DNA from: Streptomyces sp. NRRL F-5122
GTDB taxonomy: Bacteria > Actinomycetota > Actinomycetes > Streptomycetales > Streptomycetaceae
NCBI RefSeq assembly: GCF_001507435.1
Contig: NZ_LMWH01000001.1
Span: 124,001 to 188,000 of the forward strand
Direction: 5' to 3'
DNA length: 64,000 bases
The notes beneath the pieces were generated by a model, which was not told the DNA's origin, searched no databases, and saw nothing but the letters and a program-made list of their open reading frames with translations. Within the stretch, counting starts at the first letter, position 1. Every line of letters starts with the position of its first letter. Both the position numbers and the translations under genes were made by a program. Positions 1 to 12,047 of the stretch are shown in pieces.

Positions 1-37
1 CCGGCGACGCCGCCCGCGACTCGCCCTCCGTGTCACC

Positions 38-1003
38 TCACCACGTCGGTGGGCTCGCGATCGAGCGCACCAGCACTTCGTCCAGAACCCGGGCCGTGCC
101 CGGCACGTCGAGCTGGGAGTTGTCGATGATCGGCAGCCCCGAGCCGTACCAGCCGGCCATCCGCCCGTGGATGCGGGCGACCTCCTCGTCCGTGAGGCGG
201 CGGTTGCCGGTGCGCTCCGCGTTGCGCTCCAGGACCACCTCCAGGCCGGGCAGCAGCACGACCGGCAGCAGACCGGGTCCCACGTGCCGCTTCCAGCCGC
301 CGAGACCGACGACGGGGCGATCGGGAAAGACGGCGTCGTCGAGGATGCACGAGATGCCGTTGGCCAGGAAGTTGCGGGCCGCGAAGCCGCAGGTACGGCG
401 GGCGAGACGATACTGCGCCTCCGAGTTGTCGTTCCACCCCGACTGCGGGTCGGCGAAGCCCGAGCGCACCCATTCGCGCACGTCGTCGAGGCTGATGTGG
501 GCCGTGGGGACGCGGCGGTGGTCGGCCCAGTACTTCGCCACACTCGTCTTGCCCGCGCCCGCCGGGCCGATCAGCAGCACGGCGAGTGTGGTGGACGAGG
601 GATCGGGCGCCCCGCTGGCCGGCGGGGCGCTCGGTATGCCGACCGGGCCACCGGGCGGAAGCTGGACGTGGCCCGTCGTGTCGGGAGCCGGAGGAACCGG
701 CGGCTGCGGAGGCGGGACATGGGCGGACGGTGCTCCCGGCGGCATGGGCGCTCCCGCGAAGCCCGGCGCCGATGCGGGCGGGGGCTGCGGAGCGGGTACC
801 GGGTGGCCGCCCGGCTGTCCCGGGTGGTGTGCGTCCGGTGACCAGTCGGTCCCCGAACCCTGCCCCGGCTGGTGGGGCGGCGGCAGCGGAGCTCCCACTG
901 CGTGCTGCATCCGGTGCCACTCCGTCTCGTCGTCTTCGGGGCTCGGCTCGCCTCCGGCTCGCTCGCCGCTGTGGCGATCGCCGCCGGCAGCGGGGCTTGA
1001 CAC
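38..1003 (-). CDS. P-loop kinase-like protein with Pro-rich N-terminus
   Basis: A 321-aa protein. The first ~135 residues are rich in Pro, Gly and Ala and look disordered. A P-loop NTPase domain follows with a Walker A GPAGAGKTS near residue 145, then a SLDDVREW segment and a C-terminal half typical of AAA_33/zeta-toxin-like small-molecule or nucleotide kinases. The substrate cannot be read from the sequence. The GTG start (1001-1003) has GGGAG just upstream. It lies downstream of aroB on the same strand but behind a strong hairpin (1028-1059), so it is probably a separate or attenuated unit. The family assignment rests on the P-loop and general layout; a shikimate-pathway role would be guilt by association only. 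Confidence 0.75.
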   Translation of the reverse strand: MSSPAAGGDRHSGERAGGEPSPEDDETEWHRMQHAVGAPLPPPHQPGQGSGTDWSPDAHHPGQPGGHPVPAPQPPPASAPGFAGAPMPPGAPSAHVPPPQPPVPPAPDTTGHVQLPPGGPVGIPSAPPASGAPDPSSTTLAVLLIGPAGAGKTSVAKYWADHRRVPTAHISLDDVREWVRSGFADPQSGWNDNSEAQYRLARRTCGFAARNFLANGISCILDDAVFPDRPVVGLGGWKRHVGPGLLPVVLLPGLEVVLERNAERTGNRRLTDEEVARIHGRMAGWYGSGLPIIDNSQLDVPGTARVLDEVLVRSIASPPTW

Positions 1004-1027
1004 CCCGCTCCCTACCGAACGGTACCG

Positions 1028-1059
1028 TCCCCGGCCGCCGTTGTGTGAACGGCCGGGGA
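1028..1059 (-). terminator. Hairpin downstream of aroB
   Basis: Arms tccccggccg and cggccgggga form a perfect 10-bp stem around a 12-nt loop. It lies about 110 nt after the aroB stop and before the P-loop kinase start. There is no U-tract, as is common in Streptomyces. It probably ends or attenuates the aroC-aroK-aroB transcript. Confidence 0.5.
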
Positions 1060-1168
1060 GCGCCCGAAGTGCCCGTCGCCGCGGGCAAATCGGGTCAACC
1101 GCGCCGAGGGGAACGAGTCGCCCGCCGGACCGACCGGGGGCGCAACTGCCCCCTGCGGGCAGGCGCCG

Positions 1169-3953
<2,785 letters not shown>

Positions 3954-4108
3954 CGGTGCTCCTCAGTGCTCGCGCTCTGGTACTGCCCTGCGTACGCACG
4001 TCCTCGCGTACGGCGACGGCACGACCGAGTGCGCGGCTACGGCCGGCCACCTACGATCCTCCCACGTCCGGTACCGGGAACAGCCCCAGGTCCAGCAGGC
4101 GGACGTGC

Positions 4109-4130
4109 GCGGGCCCTGCGGGGGGCCCGC
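4109..4130 (-). terminator. Hairpin after aroE
   Basis: A perfect 8-bp stem (gcgggccc / gggcccgc) with a 6-nt loop, starting only 5 nt beyond the aroE stop. It separates the mltG-aroE unit from aroC. Confidence 0.6.
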
Positions 4131-4135
4131 TTCCG

Positions 4136-4978
4136 TCACCTTCGGCGGGCCGCCAGGGCGTGCTCCCCCGCCGTGCGCATGGCGTCCGCGGGGGCCGGGG
4201 CACAGCCGGTCATCTGCTCGACCTGGAGCACGGCCTGGTGCACCAGCAGGTCCAGGCCGCCGACGACGGCACCTCCGTACATCGACCAGCGGGCCGCGAG
4301 CGCGGTGGGCCAGGGGTCGTACAGCACGTCGAAAAGGGTCGTGGGGCGTTCGGGGACGGCCGCGGCCAGAGCGTCCGTCGTACCGGCGGGTGTGGTGGCG
4401 ACGACGAGCGGGGCGCGCAGCGCCCGGTCGGCCTGCGACCAGTCGGCGGTGCGGACGTCGGCCTCGAGCCGCTCGCCCCACTGGCGCATCTCGGCGGCCC
4501 GCGCCTCACTGCGGACGTAGGCGACGATCTCGCCGGTGCAGACCCGGGCCAGCGCCGCCAGTGCGGAGGCGGCGGTGGCGCCGGCACCGAGGACGGCGGC
4601 GGAGTCGACCTGCTCGATGCCGCGCTCGCGCAGGGCGGCCACCATCCCGGGGATGTCGGTGTTGTCCCCGAGGCGTCGCCCGTCCTTCGTGAGTACGACG
4701 GTGTTGACCGCCTCCACCGAGGCGGCGGTGTCGCTGATGGAGTCGAGCAGCGGGATGACGGCCCGCTTCAGCGGCATGGTCAGCGACAGGCCCGCCCACT
4801 CGGGGCCGAGCCCCTCAACGAACCCCGGCAGCGCCGCATCGTCGATCTCGAACCGGTCGTAGGACCAGTCCTTCAGCCCGAGCTCGTCGTACGCGGCGCG
4901 GTGCAGCACCGGAGAGAGGGAGTGGGCGATCGGGGAACCGAGGACGGCGGCCCGGCGCCGGTCGGCGGTGCCCGTCAT
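4136..4978 (-). CDS. aroE: Shikimate dehydrogenase
   Basis: A 280-aa enzyme reducing 3-dehydroshikimate to shikimate with NADPH. The shikimate-binding SPIAHSLSPVLH segment is near residue 15-26, the LTMPLK catalytic-lysine segment near 85, and NTDIPG follows. The nucleotide-binding loop is GAGATA, and the C-terminal GLDLLVHQAVLQ helix is present. Its ATG overlaps the mltG stop as ATGA (4975-4978), so it is translationally coupled to the cell-wall enzyme gene upstream. This pairing of mltG with aroE is known in actinobacteria. It is separated from aroC by a terminator-like hairpin. Confidence 0.95.
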   Translation of the reverse strand: MTGTADRRRAAVLGSPIAHSLSPVLHRAAYDELGLKDWSYDRFEIDDAALPGFVEGLGPEWAGLSLTMPLKRAVIPLLDSISDTAASVEAVNTVVLTKDGRRLGDNTDIPGMVAALRERGIEQVDSAAVLGAGATAASALAALARVCTGEIVAYVRSEARAAEMRQWGERLEADVRTADWSQADRALRAPLVVATTPAGTTDALAAAVPERPTTLFDVLYDPWPTALAARWSMYGGAVVGGLDLLVHQAVLQVEQMTGCAPAPADAMRTAGEHALAARRR

Positions 4979-6816
4979 TGATTCTTCTTCTTCTGTTCTT
5001 CGAGGTACTTATCGCGGTTGCGGTTCTGCTCCTCGTTCGTCTCGGCGAAGAGGGTCTCGTTCTCGTTGATCGAGACGAAGTAGTACCAGTTGCCCTTCGC
5101 CGGCTTGAGGGCGGCCTTGATCGCCACGTCGCCGGGGTTGTCGATCGGTCCGGGCGGCAGTCCCTTGAACTTGTACGTGTTGTAGGGGTTGTTGATCTGC
5201 CGCAGCGCGTCGACGGAACCGGTGTCGAGCTTGGACTGACCACGCAGGTAGTTCACCGTGGAGTCGAAGTCGAGCAGTCCGTAGGTCTCGGTGTTGTCCG
5301 GCTTGAGCCGGTTGTAGACGACCGTCGCGACCTTCTCGAAGTCGTGCTTGTACTTGCCCTCGGCCTGGACGAGGCTCGCGACCGTGAGCACCTGGAGCGG
5401 ATTCTCCAGGTTGAGGCTCTCGGCCTTGGCCTGGATGCCCAGTGCGGCGTACTTCTCCTTGGCCAGGTCGACCATCTGCTTCAGGACGTCCTCGGGCTTC
5501 ATGCCCTTGGCGACCGGATAGCTGGAGGGATAGAGGAATCCTTCCAGCGGGTCCTGAATGGCCTTGTCGCTGTTGGCCCAGTCGGGAAGGCCGAAGCTCT
5601 TCCACTCCTTCTTGGCGACGCCCGCGGTGGTGCCCGCCTTGAGTTTCAGCCGCTCGTCGATCGCCGTGTAGATCTTCGTATTGCGCCAGCCCTCGGCGAT
5701 GATCAGGTTGTTCTTGCTCCTGGGGCTGAGCATCAACTCGACGGCCGCGGCCGCGGACATCTGTTTGTTCAGCGTGTACGTGCCCGCCTGGATGCTCTTA
5801 CCTGCGGAGTTCTGCTCCTGCGCGGCCACGAAGGCGTCGACGCTCTTGACGACACCCGCCTTCTTCAGCACCTGTCCGATGACGGAACCGGTGGCGCCCT
5901 GCGGGATGGTGACCGCTACCTGCTGGCCGTTCCCCTCGCCCTCGTAGTCGGGCGCCGGACCGAAATGGCTCTGATAGAACTGGTATCCGACATATCCGAC
6001 ACCGCCCACACCTCCGCCGAGCACCAGCACCACCGCCAGGCAGGCACACCCGTTGCGGCGCTTCTTGCCCGTGCCCTTGTCGCCGCGCCCCTTGCGGCCG
6101 TCGGCCGCCTCGTCATCGGCGTCGTCATCGGCGTCCCCGCCCGCGAAGAAGGCGTGCTCACCCCGGTCCGGTCCCGGGTCCCAGTCGGTCTCGGGCTCCG
6201 GCTCCGCCCGCCGCCGGTTCGGCGGCTCGGGCGGCGGATACGCGTCGGGGGTCTGGTAGAAGTCCGGCTGCTCGGAGCCGTACGGCGCCGACGGACCGTT
6301 CGCGTAGGGCGCGCCGGACTGACCGCTCGGGTCCCAGCCGGCGTTGCCGTGACCCTGCTGCGCCTGCCCGGGGTACTGCTGTCCCTGCTGCTGGCCGTAC
6401 GGCTGTCCGGGCTGCGGGTACTGCTGCTGTCCGGGCTGCGGGTACTGCTGCTGCCCCGGCTGCGGGTACTGGGGCTGACCGTGCTGCTGCCCGGCCTGCG
6501 GATACTGCTGCTGACCGGGCTGCGGGTACTGGGGCTGTCCGCCCTGCGGGTACTGGGGCTGACCGTGCTGCGGGTACTGCTGCTGACCCGGCTGCGGATA
6601 CTGCTGGTACCCCTGCTGTCCCTGGTCGTATCCGGCCTGCGGGGCGCTACCCCAGTCGCCGTAGTGCTGCTGCGGCTGCTCCGGGTGCTGCTGCGGCTGG
6701 CCGCCGTAGGGGGGCTGGGGCGCCTGGCCCTCATGCCCTCCCCATCCGCCGTCCCCGTACAACGGGTCCTCCGGATGCCACGGTGCGGAGCCTTGGCCCC
6801 GGCCATACTCAGTCAT
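4975..6816 (-). CDS. mltG: Endolytic transglycosylase MltG-like, with long Q/P/G-rich cytosolic tail
   Basis: A 613-aa bitopic membrane protein of the YceG/MltG family, which cleaves nascent glycan strands outside the membrane. Residues 1-~255 are low complexity: QPGQQQYPQ-type repeats to ~150, then an acidic Asp-rich stretch and a basic KKRRN. One TM segment follows at ~257-281 (CLAVVLVLGGGVGGVGYVGY), then the LysM-like and catalytic YceG domain. The catalytic region reads ASLVQAEGKY; the usual family pattern has E-x-E there, and here only the second acidic residue remains. The ATG (6814-6816) is chosen from an AGGGGATCG ribosome site and the MTEYGRG start. Coupled to aroE by ATGA; ruvX lies 123 nt upstream. 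Confidence 0.88.
   Translation of the reverse strand: MTEYGRGQGSAPWHPEDPLYGDGGWGGHEGQAPQPPYGGQPQQHPEQPQQHYGDWGSAPQAGYDQGQQGYQQYPQPGQQQYPQHGQPQYPQGGQPQYPQPGQQQYPQAGQQHGQPQYPQPGQQQYPQPGQQQYPQPGQPYGQQQGQQYPGQAQQGHGNAGWDPSGQSGAPYANGPSAPYGSEQPDFYQTPDAYPPPEPPNRRRAEPEPETDWDPGPDRGEHAFFAGGDADDDADDEAADGRKGRGDKGTGKKRRNGCACLAVVLVLGGGVGGVGYVGYQFYQSHFGPAPDYEGEGNGQQVAVTIPQGATGSVIGQVLKKAGVVKSVDAFVAAQEQNSAGKSIQAGTYTLNKQMSAAAAVELMLSPRSKNNLIIAEGWRNTKIYTAIDERLKLKAGTTAGVAKKEWKSFGLPDWANSDKAIQDPLEGFLYPSSYPVAKGMKPEDVLKQMVDLAKEKYAALGIQAKAESLNLENPLQVLTVASLVQAEGKYKHDFEKVATVVYNRLKPDNTETYGLLDFDSTVNYLRGQSKLDTGSVDALRQINNPYNTYKFKGLPPGPIDNPGDVAIKAALKPAKGNWYYFVSINENETLFAETNEEQNRNRDKYLEEQKKKNQ
6400..6610 (-). repeat. In-frame tandem repeats encoding QPGQQQYPQ units
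   Basis: About seven to nine degenerate copies of a ~27-nt unit (ctgcgggtactgctgctg core on the plus strand) lie inside the mltG coding region and encode Gln/Pro/Gly/Tyr-rich repeats. All changes keep the reading frame. Such repeats are prone to expansion and contraction, so the length may differ between strains. Confidence 0.8.
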
Positions 6817-6939
6817 CGATCCCCTAGAGCCTCGAAGCGGCGGTCGCAGGCTCCGGTGGCCCGGCTTCCGTTCCGCCCCATTGCCGTGCGACGGCTGTTC
6901 GAACACCATCGCATCGCGCGGAACGTTACCGTATCGCGA

Positions 6940-7404
6940 TCAGATGACCACTTCGACGCCCTCGCCGGGTGCTTTACCTGACACTCGCTCGGATTCCAGC
7001 GCCTGCTGGAGGATGATGACAGCCGCCGCCTGGTCGATCACCGACCGGCCCTTCTTGGACTTCACACCCGAGGCGCGCAGTCCCTGACCGGCGGTCACCG
7101 TGGTCATCCGCTCGTCCACGAGCCTGACCGGAACGGGCGTGATCAAACGCGCCAGTTCCTGCGCGAATCCCCGTACCTTCACGGCGGCCGGACCCTCCCC
7201 TCCCTTCAGGGAACGGGGCAGGCCGACGACGACCTCGACCGGCTCGTACTCCTCGACGAGCTGCTTCAGCCGGCGCTGGGCCGCCGGGACGTCCCGGCCG
7301 GGAACGGTCTCCACCGGAGTGGCCAGGATCCCGTCGGGGTCGCACGAGGCGACCCCGATCCGGGCGTCACCGACGTCGATCGCGAGTCGGCGTCCTCTTC
7401 TCAT
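6940..7404 (-). CDS. ruvX: Putative pre-16S rRNA nuclease, RNase H-like (YqgF/RuvX)
   Basis: A 154-aa RNase H-fold protein of the YqgF family, implicated in 5'-end maturation of 16S rRNA in E. coli and sometimes annotated as a Holliday junction resolvase. The first acidic residue sits in LAIDVGDARIGVA, the second in VVVGLPRSL (family variant), then VRLVDERMTT, and a C-terminal DQAAAVIILQ. The ATG (7402-7404) lies 14 nt after the alaS stop, so the two are probably co-transcribed. Length is normal. Which nuclease role dominates in Streptomyces is not settled by sequence. Confidence 0.9.
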   Translation of the reverse strand: MRRGRRLAIDVGDARIGVASCDPDGILATPVETVPGRDVPAAQRRLKQLVEEYEPVEVVVGLPRSLKGGEGPAAVKVRGFAQELARLITPVPVRLVDERMTTVTAGQGLRASGVKSKKGRSVIDQAAAVIILQQALESERVSGKAPGEGVEVVI

Positions 7405-7418
7405 ACCGGTGCCGATCC

Positions 7419-10091
7419 CTACTTGGCGGTCTCGGCGACCAGGCGCTCGACGGCCTCGACGGCCTCGCCGACGGCGCCCGGGTTCTGGCCGCCGCCCTGC
7501 GCGACGTCCGGCTTGCCGCCACCGCCGCCACCGAGGGTCTTGGCCGCCGTGCGGACCAGGTCACCGGCCTTGAGACCGCGCTCGCGGGCGGCGTCGTTCG
7601 TGGCGATGACCGTGAGGGGCTTGCCGTTGTTCACGGTGAACAGGGCGACCACGGCGGGCCGTCCCCCCTGGATCCGGCCCCGCACGTCCAGCACCAGCTT
7701 GCGCAGGTCGTCGGGTGTCGTGCCGTCCGGCACCTGGCCGGTGACCACGGCGACTCCGCGCACGTCCTTGGCGGACCCGGCGAGCCCGGCGGCGGCCTGC
7801 AGCACCTTCTCGGCGCGGAACTTCTCGATCTCCTTCTCGGCGTCCTTCAGCTTGCCGAGCATGCTGGAGACCTTGTCGGGCAGGTCCTCGGGGCGGCCCT
7901 TGAGCAGCTCGGTCAGCTGGTTGACGACCGTGTGCTCGCGGGCGAGGAAGTTGTAGGCGTCGACGCCGACCAGGGCCTCGATACGGCGCACACCCGAACC
8001 GATCGACGACTCGCCGAGCAGCTTGACCAGACCCAGCTGGGCGGTGTTGTGCACGTGCGTGCCGCCGCACAGCTCCTTGGAGAAGTCGCCGATGGTCACC
8101 ACGCGCACGCGCTCGCCGTACTTCTCGCCGAACTCGGCGATGGCGCCCTGCTTCCTGGCCTCGTCGATGCCCATGATCTCGGCCTGGACGTCCAGATCGC
8201 GGGCGAGCACCTCGTTGATCTTCTGCTCGACGTCGGTCATCACGGTCGTCGGGACGGCCGACGGGGAGCCGAAGTCGAAGCGGAAGCGGCCGGGCTGGTT
8301 CTCGGAACCGGCCTGGGCGGCCGTCGGGCCGAGGGCGTCGCGCAGGGCCTGGTGGGTCAGGTGCGTGGCCGAGTGGGCACGGGCGATGGCCTTGCGGCGG
8401 CGGGTGTCGATCGAGGCATGGGCCTTGGCGCCGACCGTGACCTCGCCGACCTGGACCACGCCCTTGTGGACGTAGACGCCGGGGACCGGCTTCTGCGTGT
8501 CACGGATCTCGATCACGGCACCGGAGTCCGCCTTGATGCGGCCGGTGTCGCCGATCTGGCCACCGCCCTCGGCGTAGAACGGGGTGCGGTCGAGGACGAT
8601 CTCGACCTCGTCGCCCTCCGTGGCGGCCGGGGAGGAGACGCCGTCGACGAGGATGCCGACGATCGTGGACTCGCCCTCGACGTCCGAGTAGCCGATGAAG
8701 TCGGTCTCGCCGGCGCTGTCGGCGATCTCGCGGTAGGCACCGAGGTCGGCGTGGCCGGTCTTCTTGGCCTGGGCGTCGGCCTTGGCGCGCTCCCGCTGCT
8801 CCTTCATCAGGCGGCGGAAGCCGTCCTCGTCGACGCTCAGACCCTGCTCGGCGGCCATCTCGAGGGTGAGGTCGATCGGGAAGCCCCAGGTGTCGTGGAG
8901 CAGGAACGCCTTGTCGCCGGACAGGATCGTGCCACCGGAGGCCTTGGTCTCCGTCACGGCGGTGTCGAGGATGTTGGTGCCCGCCTTCAGCGTCTTGAGG
9001 AAGGCGTTCTCCTCGGCGACGGCGACCTTCTCGATGCGCTCGCGCTCGCTGATCAGCTCGGGGTACTGGCGGCCCATCATCTCGATCACGGTGTCGATCA
9101 GGTCCTTGACCACCGGGCCGGTGGCGCCGAGCAGGCGCATGTTGCGGATGGCACGGCGCATGATGCGGCGCAGGACGTAGCCACGGCCCTCGTTGCCGGG
9201 GGTGACGCCGTCGCCGATCAGCATGGTGGCGGTGCGCATGTGGTCCGTGACCACGCGCAGCGAGACGTCCGACGCGTGCGAGTGGCCGTAGGCGACACCG
9301 GTGAGCCCGGTGGCCTTGTCGATCACGGCCATGGACGTGTCGATCTCGTACATGTTCTGCACGTCCTGCAGAATCATGGCGAGCCGCTCCAGGCCGAGCC
9401 CGGTGTCGATGTTCTTGCTCGGCAGGTCGCCGAGGATCTCGAAGTTCTCCTTGCCGATGCCCTCGCCGCGCTCGTACTGCATGAAGACGAGGTTCCAGAT
9501 CTCCACGTACCGCTCGTCGTTGACGGCGGGACCGCCCTCGGCACCGAACTCGGGGCCGCGGTCGTAGTTGATCTCGGAGCAGGGGCCGCACGGTCCGGGC
9601 ACGCCCATGGACCAGAAGTTGTCCTTCATTCCCAGGCGCTGGATGCGCTCCTTGGGCACACCGACGACCTCGTGCCAGATCTGCTCGGCCTCGTCGTCGT
9701 CCTTGTAGACGGTGATCCACAGGCGCTCGGGGTCGAGGCCGTAACCGCCCTTGTCCTGGGGCGAAGTGAGCAGCTCCCAGGCGAGTTTGATGGCGCCTTC
9801 CTTGAAGTAGTCGCCGAAGGAGAAGTTGCCGCACATCTGGAAGAAGGTGCCGTGCCGGGTGGTCTTGCCGACCTCTTCGATGTCGGGCGTGCGCACGCAC
9901 TTCTGCACGCTGGTGGCGCGCACGAACGGCGGCTTGACCTCACCCAGGAAGTAGGGCTTGAAGGGCACCATGCCGGCCGGGACGAGCAGCAGAGTCGGGT
10001 CGTCCGCGATGAGCGACGCCGAAGGGACGACGGTGTGACCGCGCTCCTCGAAGAAGCTCAACCAGCGGCGGCGGATTTCAGCCGACTCCAT
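7419..10091 (-). CDS. alaS: Alanyl-tRNA synthetase
   Basis: An 890-aa class II synthetase that charges tRNA-Ala and edits Ser/Gly mischarging. N-terminal catalytic segments ([36 protein letters not shown]) are intact. The editing domain carries [16 protein letters not shown] (HxxxH) and CGGTHVH, which together bind zinc, and the C-terminal C-Ala domain ends in a Gly-rich [15 protein letters not shown]. The ATG overlaps the upstream small-gene stop by one base (TGATG), indicating coupling. No T-box-like leader is visible. Full length. Confidence 0.97.
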   Translation of the reverse strand: MESAEIRRRWLSFFEERGHTVVPSASLIADDPTLLLVPAGMVPFKPYFLGEVKPPFVRATSVQKCVRTPDIEEVGKTTRHGTFFQMCGNFSFGDYFKEGAIKLAWELLTSPQDKGGYGLDPERLWITVYKDDDEAEQIWHEVVGVPKERIQRLGMKDNFWSMGVPGPCGPCSEINYDRGPEFGAEGGPAVNDERYVEIWNLVFMQYERGEGIGKENFEILGDLPSKNIDTGLGLERLAMILQDVQNMYEIDTSMAVIDKATGLTGVAYGHSHASDVSLRVVTDHMRTATMLIGDGVTPGNEGRGYVLRRIMRRAIRNMRLLGATGPVVKDLIDTVIEMMGRQYPELISERERIEKVAVAEENAFLKTLKAGTNILDTAVTETKASGGTILSGDKAFLLHDTWGFPIDLTLEMAAEQGLSVDEDGFRRLMKEQRERAKADAQAKKTGHADLGAYREIADSAGETDFIGYSDVEGESTIVGILVDGVSSPAATEGDEVEIVLDRTPFYAEGGGQIGDTGRIKADSGAVIEIRDTQKPVPGVYVHKGVVQVGEVTVGAKAHASIDTRRRKAIARAHSATHLTHQALRDALGPTAAQAGSENQPGRFRFDFGSPSAVPTTVMTDVEQKINEVLARDLDVQAEIMGIDEARKQGAIAEFGEKYGERVRVVTIGDFSKELCGGTHVHNTAQLGLVKLLGESSIGSGVRRIEALVGVDAYNFLAREHTVVNQLTELLKGRPEDLPDKVSSMLGKLKDAEKEIEKFRAEKVLQAAAGLAGSAKDVRGVAVVTGQVPDGTTPDDLRKLVLDVRGRIQGGRPAVVALFTVNNGKPLTVIATNDAARERGLKAGDLVRTAAKTLGGGGGGKPDVAQGGGQNPGAVGEAVEAVERLVAETAK

Positions 10092-10438
10092 CAGTGGTCC
10101 TCATTCCGGTTGTTCGAGTACATCGGGGGCTCGATGTACTTGGGGCTGTTGCGGTTCTCGATGACGGCGTGCCGCCGGGGTGCCGGGAGTTGGTCGACGG
10201 ACGCGTTCAGGCCCAGCGCGTCGTCGAGTTCGGCTTCCCGCTGGGCCATGCCGGCGCGGACGTCGGACGCGAAGTCCGCTGCGCGGTCCTTGAGCCGGTG
10301 CCCCGCCTCCAGCGCCTTGTTCGCGGCCTGAGCGGCCAGACTCTCGGGCGTCAGCTGCCTCAACTTGCGGTTGACCTTGGTGGTGGCCCAGACACCGGCG
10401 GCGACGCCCGTGGTGAACCAGAACGTACGGCGGAACAT
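10091..10438 (-). CDS. Small conserved actinobacterial protein (DUF6167-like)
   Basis: A 115-aa protein starting [19 protein letters not shown], which gives one short N-terminal membrane-associated helix. A basic/amphipathic region follows ([31 protein letters not shown]) and then a polar tail. The family name (DUF6167) is from memory and was not checked. It sits between a DUF948 protein and alaS and is coupled to alaS by a 1-nt stop/start overlap. That placement is conserved in Streptomyces. No function is known. Confidence 0.75.
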   Translation of the reverse strand: MFRRTFWFTTGVAAGVWATTKVNRKLRQLTPESLAAQAANKALEAGHRLKDRAADFASDVRAGMAQREAELDDALGLNASVDQLPAPRRHAVIENRNSPKYIEPPMYSNNRNEDH

Positions 10439-10445
10439 CGCTCGG

Positions 10446-10901
10446 TCAGTCTCTCTTTTCCCGGGTGTTCCGCTTGCCCCGCCGCGGGGACGGGACGGTG
10501 CGGCCCACGATCACGGTACGCCGGGGCGCCTTGGCGGGCACGTTCTCACGGCGGCCGACGATCGCCCGGCGGACGCCGTAGCCGAATGCCGCGACCTTGA
10601 CCAGGGGACCGCCGAAGGTGGACGCGACGGTCGTCGACAGCGCCGACGCGTTCGACGTGACCTCCTGGACGTCCGACGCGATCGCGTCGACCCGGTCGAT
10701 CTGGGTCTGTGCGGAGCGCACCGCGCTGGAGGCGTCCGACAGCAGCGGAACGGCTTGGTCGGTCACCTCCGACACCAGCTTGGTGGTCGCCCTGAGCGTC
10801 TGGGCCAGCCTCGCCAGTGCGACGGCGAGGAAGGAGACCAGGATCGCCCAGAAGACCGCCACGAGGATCCCGGCCACCTCACCACCGGACACCGTGCGCA
10901 C
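10446..10901 (-). CDS. DUF948 membrane protein
   Basis: A 151-aa protein with one N-terminal TM helix (GILVAVFWAILVSFLAVALARL). A predicted coiled-coil/apolipoprotein-like stretch follows (~residues 35-95, with repeated Ser/Thr/Val/Asp heptads), and the C-terminus is strongly basic (PRRGKRNTREKRD). This is the DUF948 layout. A GTG start at 10899-10901 is taken; a second in-frame GTG three codons later is an alternative. The stop is 7 nt before the next small gene, so the two form an operon leading into alaS. Function unknown. Confidence 0.75.
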   Translation of the reverse strand: MRTVSGGEVAGILVAVFWAILVSFLAVALARLAQTLRATTKLVSEVTDQAVPLLSDASSAVRSAQTQIDRVDAIASDVQEVTSNASALSTTVASTFGGPLVKVAAFGYGVRRAIVGRRENVPAKAPRRTVIVGRTVPSPRRGKRNTREKRD

Positions 10902-11006
10902 CCGCTCCCTGGAACGTGCCTGAACATCAAAAAGTCGTCCCCCGAGCCTATCGCGCCGGGGCGGCCGGTCCGTACCGGATTAGGGCTGTCCGCCGGCGGA
11001 ATGCGA

Positions 11007-11057
11007 CAGCCCGCCGGCTCGCCCGCCCGCGCGTGCGGGCGGAGAGACGGCGGGCTG
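11007..11057 (-). terminator. Two-level GC hairpin downstream of rpsD
   Basis: An outer perfect 10-bp stem (cagcccgccg / cggcgggctg) encloses an inner 8-bp hairpin (11023-11030 with 11035-11042, loop gcgt). It starts 36 nt after the rpsD stop and lies before the DUF948 gene. It is probably a terminator or attenuator for rpsD; it has no U-tract. Confidence 0.6.
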
Positions 11058-11092
11058 CTGCGTGGGACGTACCCGTGTTCGCCGAGAAGTGA

Positions 11093-11707
11093 TCAGCGGG
11101 CGTAGTACTCGACGACGAGCTGCTCGTCGCAGATCACCGGAACTTCCTTGCGGTTCGGCTCGCGGTCCAGGCGGAACGCCAGGGACTTGAGGTTCACCTG
11201 CAGGTAGCGCGGGGTCTCACCGTCGGGGGCGAAGCCACCCTCGCGGGCGATCTGGAAGAGCGTCTTGTCCCGGCTGCGCTCGCGGACCATCACGACGTCG
11301 TCGGGACGGACACGGAACGACGGCTTGTCGACCTTCTGACCGTTGACCTCGATGTGGCCGTGGACGACCATCTGGCGGGCCTGGTAGATCGTGCGGGCGA
11401 TGCCCGAACGCAGGACCAGCGCGTCGAGGCGACGCTCCAGCTCGACGATCAGGGCCTCACCGGTCTTGCCCTGGATCTTCGACGCACGCTCGTAGGCGCG
11501 CACCAGCTGACGCTCGGAGATGTCGTACTGAGCGCGCAGACGCTGCTTCTCCAGCAGACGGACCTTGTAGTCCGAGTTCTGCTTGCGGCCGCGGCCGTGC
11601 TCGCCCGGCGGGTAGGGACGGGCCTCGAAGTACTTGACGGCCTTCGGGGTCAGCGCGATGCCGAGGGCACGCGACTTCTTGACCTTGGGGCGGGACTGGT
11701 TCGCCAT
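11093..11707 (-). CDS. rpsD: Ribosomal protein S4 (zinc-independent form)
   Basis: A 204-aa 30S assembly protein binding 16S rRNA. The S4 RNA-binding domain covers about residues 92-150 ([31 protein letters not shown]). The N-terminal domain has no cysteines, so the zinc ribbon found in many S4 proteins is absent; this is the C-minus type. A GAGG ribosome site lies 11 nt before the ATG. It is monocistronic between a rarA-side hairpin and a downstream hairpin, not part of the rpoA operon; that isolated position is usual for Streptomyces. Confidence 0.96.
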   Translation of the reverse strand: MANQSRPKVKKSRALGIALTPKAVKYFEARPYPPGEHGRGRKQNSDYKVRLLEKQRLRAQYDISERQLVRAYERASKIQGKTGEALIVELERRLDALVLRSGIARTIYQARQMVVHGHIEVNGQKVDKPSFRVRPDDVVMVRERSRDKTLFQIAREGGFAPDGETPRYLQVNLKSLAFRLDREPNRKEVPVICDEQLVVEYYAR

Positions 11708-12047
11708 GAACCAAACACCTCGTGTTTCTCTGTGGAATCGGCTTCACCAGGGTTAGGGGAGGTCGCATCCGCAGCCGGGGAATCCCTGCGGGTCCACATG
11801 GGACCTGCCGGGCAGCCGCTCCCCTGGTCTGGGCACATACGTGCAGCACGCGAGTGGCCCACCTACCTGTGACCCCCGGAATGACCGAAGGAGGTGGTGG
11901 GCTGCCCGCGACACCGTTCGACGGTGCGCGACGCTCCTGGATCCCCGCACCTGACGGCGACGGGGTTCCGGCTGGTTGTCCCGTTCTGGTGGTGTCCGGC
12001 CGGGGCCGGACACGGGACTCAGCACTCCGAGCAATTCTACAGGGTGG
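11708..12047. other. 340-nt rpsD upstream interval
   Basis: No gene is supported. It holds a rarA-side hairpin (11992-12013) and must hold the rpsD promoter and 5' leader (11708-11991). I could not pick a convincing -35/-10 pair, and I do not recognise a ribosomal-protein leader structure. Confidence 0.6.
11992..12013 (-). terminator. Perfect hairpin after rarA
   Basis: Arms gtgtccggcc and ggccggacac are fully complementary with a nominal 2-nt loop (more realistically 8-9 bp with a 4-6 nt loop). It lies 35 nt beyond the rarA stop and separates rarA from rpsD. Confidence 0.6.

Noticed and set aside
6400..6610. CRISPR-like repeats
   Set aside because: Units are degenerate, immediately adjacent, in frame and encode QPGQQQYPQ, so they are protein repeats without spacers.
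7932..10331. A 799-codon open frame on the plus strand
   Set aside because: Antisense to alaS; Leu/Val/Asp/Gly pattern mirrors the codon bias of the real gene.
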